Assembly (NCBI GenBank): GCA_963971425.1
Contig: OZ020521.1
Location: 10,619,519-10,683,518 of the forward strand
Source: Bryoerythrophyllum caledonicum
Lineage: Eukaryota > Streptophyta > Bryopsida > Pottiales > Pottiaceae
DNA: 64,000 bases
Reading direction: 5' to 3'
Shown here: one piece after another, positions 59,579-64,000 of the stretch
Numbering within the stretch: position 1 is the first letter of the stretch
How the letters are laid out: each line of letters begins with the position of its first letter
Notes under the pieces: model-generated
Database searches by the model: none
The model's input: only the letters and a program-made list of their open reading frames with translations
What the model was told of the DNA's origin: nothing
Made by a program: the position numbers and the translations under genes

Positions 59579-60146
59579 ATGGGTGATACTTGCGTATGCC
59601 CTCCTCCGCGCGTTCCACCGACACACTTCTACACAACTGCCAGCTCCGCCAGGGATTTGATCTGCAGGGGCTTCGTGGGAGGCCAAATGCTGTCTGTTTC
59701 GTGCTCCACCAAGCTCACATCCTCGGCCACCATAGCTCACGCCTTGTTCACCGGATCCCTATTTGAAGGCCGACGAAAACACGACCTCACTTTCAGCACC
59801 TCAGACAACCAGGTCTTGTCCTGCTTGCTCTTTCATGAGTTTTCAAACTTTTTGGTGCATCGAAATTCTTTTGGTGAAATTTTCATTCGATTTTTGAATC
59901 TGTTTTAATACCCTTTTGCAGACTCTCTTGAATGCGTGGTGCCCGGGCATGTCCACTTCGATCAAGGAAGGGGCCAGTGATGGTGCCATCAATGTACGTC
60001 ATTTTGCATCTCTCTGTATGTTTGAAATCTAAAATGTGGGGTCCTAATCACACAATTCTAATGTGTTCACTTAGGATCATGCCGGAGATGGTTCTACGCT
60101 GCATTGGGTGCGAAGGTGTTTGACACCAAAATTAGGCCTGCTGTAA
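59579..60146 (+). CDS. Possible small three-exon gene, unknown product
   Basis: Exons 59,579-59,812, 59,922-59,993 and 60,075-60,146 have lengths 234, 72 and 72, all divisible by three, with borders CAG/GTCTTG, TTTTGCAG, AAT/GTACGT and TTCACTTAG. Together they give a 125-aa open frame from ATG to TAA. Pieces: SSARDLICRGFVGGQ, SSATIAHALFTG, TLLNAWCPGMSTSIKEG, HWVRRCLTPK. I recognise no domain. The agreement of phase and splice sites argues for a gene; the lack of family resemblance argues for caution. Confidence 0.35.
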
Positions 60147-61326
60147 ACATGTGTGAACAATTGCCAGTTGGAGGTTTTGCGTGAATGCACTCTCCAGGAA
60201 TCTCAAACTGTTAGGTTGCGCTAATAATTCATCCGTAGTAGTAACGTCACCCAAATTTTCAGTAAGATCACCCCCTCTTCAAACTTCTCTTCTCACTCGA
60301 AATAGTAATCAAATTAATAGAAGAGCTCGGTGGTTTAATCCTCTTTAAACTCAACTCAAAGTAGTTCCACGTGTATTTGAAGGTGAAGATAGCCTCGGCA
60401 TGAATGTTAAATACTATTTAGAGGTGATCTGTGTTACCGAATATGAAAAAAGAGGGTTATCCGTGATCTTTCAAAGAACTCTGTTGTATTAATTGCTACG
60501 ATGGTGGGGACAGGTTGCGGTTACCGAGGGAGCGACACAACCGCCACCTTGTGTGATCCATTCATCAACAAGAGCATCGACTCCTACTTCACTCGTTCGA
60601 TCAACGCACAGACGCATGTGTGATTCAGCTTCCGATTCATGAGTGATAGTACTCGTGTCTAGTGGTGGAAACTATCATGTACCTTCCTGACACTTTTAGC
60701 GTTCATTTATTCATCAGAGTTGGAGACCGCTAATCACCATTTCATTTTCGTAGCAGGGAGTGTGATGGTGGAACTAGGCTCCAAAAGGTGATATTAAAAG
60801 GCGCGGCTCAAGGATATATTCTACTGTCAACTAGACTTTTCTACTTGTAATAGGGTTCTGTAACGCACAGGGTAGATGAGGATTTGCGTTTGCACAGCAA
60901 TATAATCCTACATCTCCCTTGTTTACATCAGTTCGGCTGCTCTTCACATCCCATCTTTGTGAATTCGATGATGATTATAGGTATCTAATCAGTGGAGAGA
61001 ATTGTACCGATGGGTAATAATCTCACCTCTTTTTCCTTCTGTTCTTTGATCTACTCAAAGAAAAAAGTTTAAAAATTGTCATGAAAAATGAGCTTTAGTG
61101 AATACATTGGGAACTCTAATATAATCACCAATGTTGGTAAAAGTTGATATATTGACACTCAGATCATGCCTCCTCAAGCATTGAAGGTTCACTTATGTGA
61201 ATTTGCTCCCTCCATAGAATATAACAATTCCCTTCACATGGGACTGAAAAAGAGTTGGTAATACTGTATGTACACAACTTGCCTAACAGTGACTTTCTCA
61301 GAACAAACACATGTACCTGTGACAAC
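60147..61326. other. No gene seen
   Basis: Intergenic stretch between the possible small gene and the 3' end of the coiled-coil gene. Confidence 0.5.
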
Positions 61327-63995
61327 TCACAACTCTTTGAAGGCATTCCACCGCCTGCGGTCACACCGGAAGGTGTCCTTGGACGCCATGGCCTGGCTCT
61401 CCTCCCAGTTATCTTTACTCGAAACCATGCTCGACAACGACTGGTTGCCGGAGAAGAAGAGATCATTCGTGCGCATCATATTCTCCTTCCCAACTAGTAG
61501 TGAGGAGTGGTCTTGTTCCAGCTCCTCATCCTCTGAGGACGCTGATCTTTTCACGTCCAAGCACGGAGAGTTCAGCCGCTTGATCTCTTCAGCTTCGGGG
61601 TATGTTGAGGAGTTGGACTTGAACAGAAATCTTCTCAGATTGTCCCGGGTTTCGGGTACTGACGCGGAGACTGTTGGGCTGCCGATTCGTACCGCGCCCG
61701 CGTCTGAAGTTGGAGTTATTTCGGAGCTGATCCCACCAGTGTAAGAAGAAGGGGTGGGCTGGGAGTGTGAGGTTGACAGGGCTTGTCTGTATCTGTAGTG
61801 ATTACCGACGTCTTCTCGATCCGGCGCTTGGTAGTCATCTGTACAGGCAAGGAAGCGCATCAGTGGAAGAGGATGAAAACAACATTCACTTGCCGTGTCC
61901 TCTACAGCAAAAAGAGGGGGCATCATTATGGCTGTGTATCGACATTATAACAGGTACTGCAAAAATAATGAGGGAAGTTGGGACAGGCATGCGTTACCTG
62001 AAGTGTCAAGAGCTTCAGGACGAAATGAGAAGCCGCTTGTGACTTCCTCAGGGCTGAAGCAGACTCTACGAGTTCTCGTTGGCTTCTCAACTCTTGCGTC
62101 CCACGTCAGTCCGTTCTGATACACTACCGACTTTCGAAGTGAGCTCTTCCCAGCTCCGAGGATGTTCACAGACTTTCGTGTCTTGCCGCCGCTGGAAAGT
62201 GTATCGAATGCTCCCAGTTGGAACTCGTAAAGCTTCTCCGCCGGAGATACAGTGTCTGCCTTGTTGGGGAGGGATGAGAAGGAAATCTGGCGGTCGAAGG
62301 ACTTGGAAGAACGGTCCTGTTCCTGTGCAGTAGAACTGAAAAGAGACAAACTCTGTGACTACCAATACAGACGAAGGATTCTACACCTGTCTGTAGAAAA
62401 CAGTGGTAACTTACCAAGATTTGGCAGACGGCAGGTCAGGGGAGATTGGAATGTCCTTGTGCAGTGCCCTTTCATAGACAGGACTACGTGATTGCCTACT
62501 TCCTTCCTGTAGCATCCTTTGCAGCTCTTGCTTCTGCACACCAGTCAGTCTTTTTATATAAGAAAATTCTAGATTTCAAAATATGCTAGATTGCAAATAC
62601 TTTGATAAAAGTCCTAATCAACCCGAATATGATTGGTACTTTGACCAGTAAACGTCCTGCGCAGCCGTATATTTTCCATTTTCTACCTATCAAAATTCCA
62701 AATCAGAGACCCGTGTTCGTCTAAATTCTGTCTTTAACTCTTATATGTATTCTGAAACTTAATATCTCATTTTGGCAAGAGAAAGTGATGAATATCTCTA
62801 TATTTTCTCTTCTGACTCAGACCCATTAGATATGCCGGATTTCGCCAAGTACAAAAATGCACCTTATTCTACTGCCACAAAGGCATGTTCCACATGATCT
62901 TTACACGGTTAAAGGAGTGAAAAGAGTACATACCTTAGAGCGAGGAACATAAGGTGACGAAAGCTGCAGTGACATGGACAGCTGCTGAATATTCGTGGAC
63001 GTCTCTCGCAATTGATCTTCCTGTAAGAAACGGAAAGAACATGTTTGAGTGAAAAATGAACGAATCAAAGTATCAGCATGAAAAGGGTGACTTGACGAGA
63101 AACAGCATCGAACCTGGACATCGAGTTTGTCAGCCAGATCTAAAATCATGCCAGCCATCCGATGGGCGGAGTCATTGGACGGCTGGTCCTTCTTAATCTC
63201 GGTATTGCATTTTGCAGTGAGCTTGGCTAGACGCGCCTTTAGCACTCTAATTTGATCCTGATATTTGCACAGAGCTTCAATCTCATCCTCCACTTGCTGA
63301 TGCTTTGCAACTTTCTCCAGCTTGTGGCTCAGTTCTTGTAGCTGTATAAATGAAAACATCGATATGAGTACGCAACAATATCATCGCCAATTCTGTATGT
63401 AGGAAGTGCAGTAGATGAGCACCTGCTCGGCCGATGTGCCATCATGGGAGAATGAGAGAACCTGCGACAGGTTTTGCCAGTCGTATTCCTCTGGTCCGAA
63501 CATTCCTGAGGAAGTTTGAGTTGTCTGCATAAAACATGTTCCAGGTTGAGACGACCACAAGCTTCATAACATAGCTCAACATTCGATAGGCAAGGAACAT
63601 TAACCTGAAATTCTGTCAGAACTCGACTTGTCTCGAACTTCCTCTGCAACACCTGCACATAAAAGCATGAAGGAGAACCTGAGACCACTGCAAACTTTTA
63701 GGATGGATAAAATAAGGAGCGTGTTCGAATGGTAGAAACACTCACCGATTTGGACCTGCTAGCTAGTGCATCTGATAGTTCATAAACTTCCTGCTGCAGA
63801 GACCACACCAAACTTAGAGTGACATCTTCATCGTCGTCAAAATCTGGTCCATCATAGTTTGGACTTCCATCACAAGCACTCCTGCTTGTACATCCGTGAG
63901 CGGTGGACCTTGATCCCGGCTTTGAGACGCTGCCCTCGATGTCTAGGCGACTAGGACTTTGCCTGAACAGAGTATTGTAGGATCGCATCAAGTCC
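61327..63995 (-). CDS. Coiled-coil protein, 3' part of a larger gene
   Basis: Eight exons on the minus strand: 63,995-63,746, 63,643-63,605, 63,524-63,423, 63,341-63,114, 63,020-62,934, 62,533-62,415, 62,335-61,998 and 61,838-61,327. All have AG/GT borders and consistent phases, giving about 557 residues to the stop; the first exon begins at an AG acceptor five bases from the window edge, so the N-terminus lies outside. The start is acidic (GPDFDDDEDVTLSLVWSLQQ). Residues of the fourth and fifth exons form a heptad coiled coil (LQELSHKLEKVAKHQQVEDE, IRVLKARLAKLTAKC, MILDLADKLDVQ). The C-terminal half is Ser-rich and probably disordered. It may be a cytoskeletal or division-related scaffold, but I do not recognise the family. 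Confidence 0.8.
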
Positions 63996-64000
63996 CTGCA

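Noticed and set aside
59082-59636. 184-residue minus-strand frame
   Set aside because: Low complexity, and it conflicts with the better plus-strand splice model.

Overview
The window looks like nuclear DNA of a land plant, probably a seed-free one such as a bryophyte; that placement is inference. It carries a nuclear gene for a plastid-targeted YCF54 protein, a cadmium-induced AS8-like gene found in land plants, a plant-type L-lactate dehydrogenase, plant CACTA, hAT, Copia and LINE elements, GT-AG introns mostly of about 80-220 bp, and a 200-base assembly gap. Host genes sit as small islands in dense, nested transposon sequence.

Layout: 0.3-0.55 kb is the first exon of an AS8-like gene (minus strand). 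1.0-3.0 kb holds a LINE fragment and two miniature inverted-repeat elements (MITEs). 3.97-8.47 kb is a complete-looking CACTA element with exact ends and a 3-bp target duplication; it carries six consecutive exons of a leucine-rich-repeat gene whose spliced frame is still open. 8.99-14.06 kb is a Copia fossil whose 5' LTR was split by a 944-bp element flanked by TTAA; the intact 3' LTR is the empty site, which makes a piggyBac-like origin likely. 14.9-17.5 kb is a decayed Crypton-like (DUF3504) tyrosine recombinase gene. 18.1-18.6 kb is an F-box/kelch pseudogene.

19.4-23.2 kb is the best genic stretch: YCF54 (five exons, 197 aa, an accessory factor of the Mg-protoporphyrin monomethyl ester cyclase) and L-lactate dehydrogenase (two exons, 393 aa), both on the minus strand. 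24.6-30.9 kb is a hAT transposon with a BED-DUF659-hATC transposase, an accessory ORF and GC-rich repeat arrays; each ORF has one in-frame stop. The gap follows. 32.7-42.2 kb is a large LINE on the minus strand: ORF1, a 372-bp TTG/CAA microsatellite, then ORF2 with endonuclease, reverse transcriptase, an extra domain that may be an adenine-methyltransferase fold, RNase H, a zinc knuckle and a further C-terminal domain.

46.3-47.3 kb is a dead SUVR-type SET-domain methyltransferase gene. 47.3-54.3 kb is AT-rich with no gene I can support. 54.4-58.6 kb is a stack of nested MITEs: MULE-like, TTAA-type, foldback and PIF/Harbinger-like. 59.6-60.1 kb is a possible small three-exon gene. 61.3-64.0 kb is the 3' part of a well-formed coiled-coil gene (minus strand) that runs off the right edge.

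No operon-like organisation is expected or seen. The main biology is a few photosynthesis and metabolism genes among active-to-decayed elements, with gene capture, nested insertion and large LINE domain accretion.
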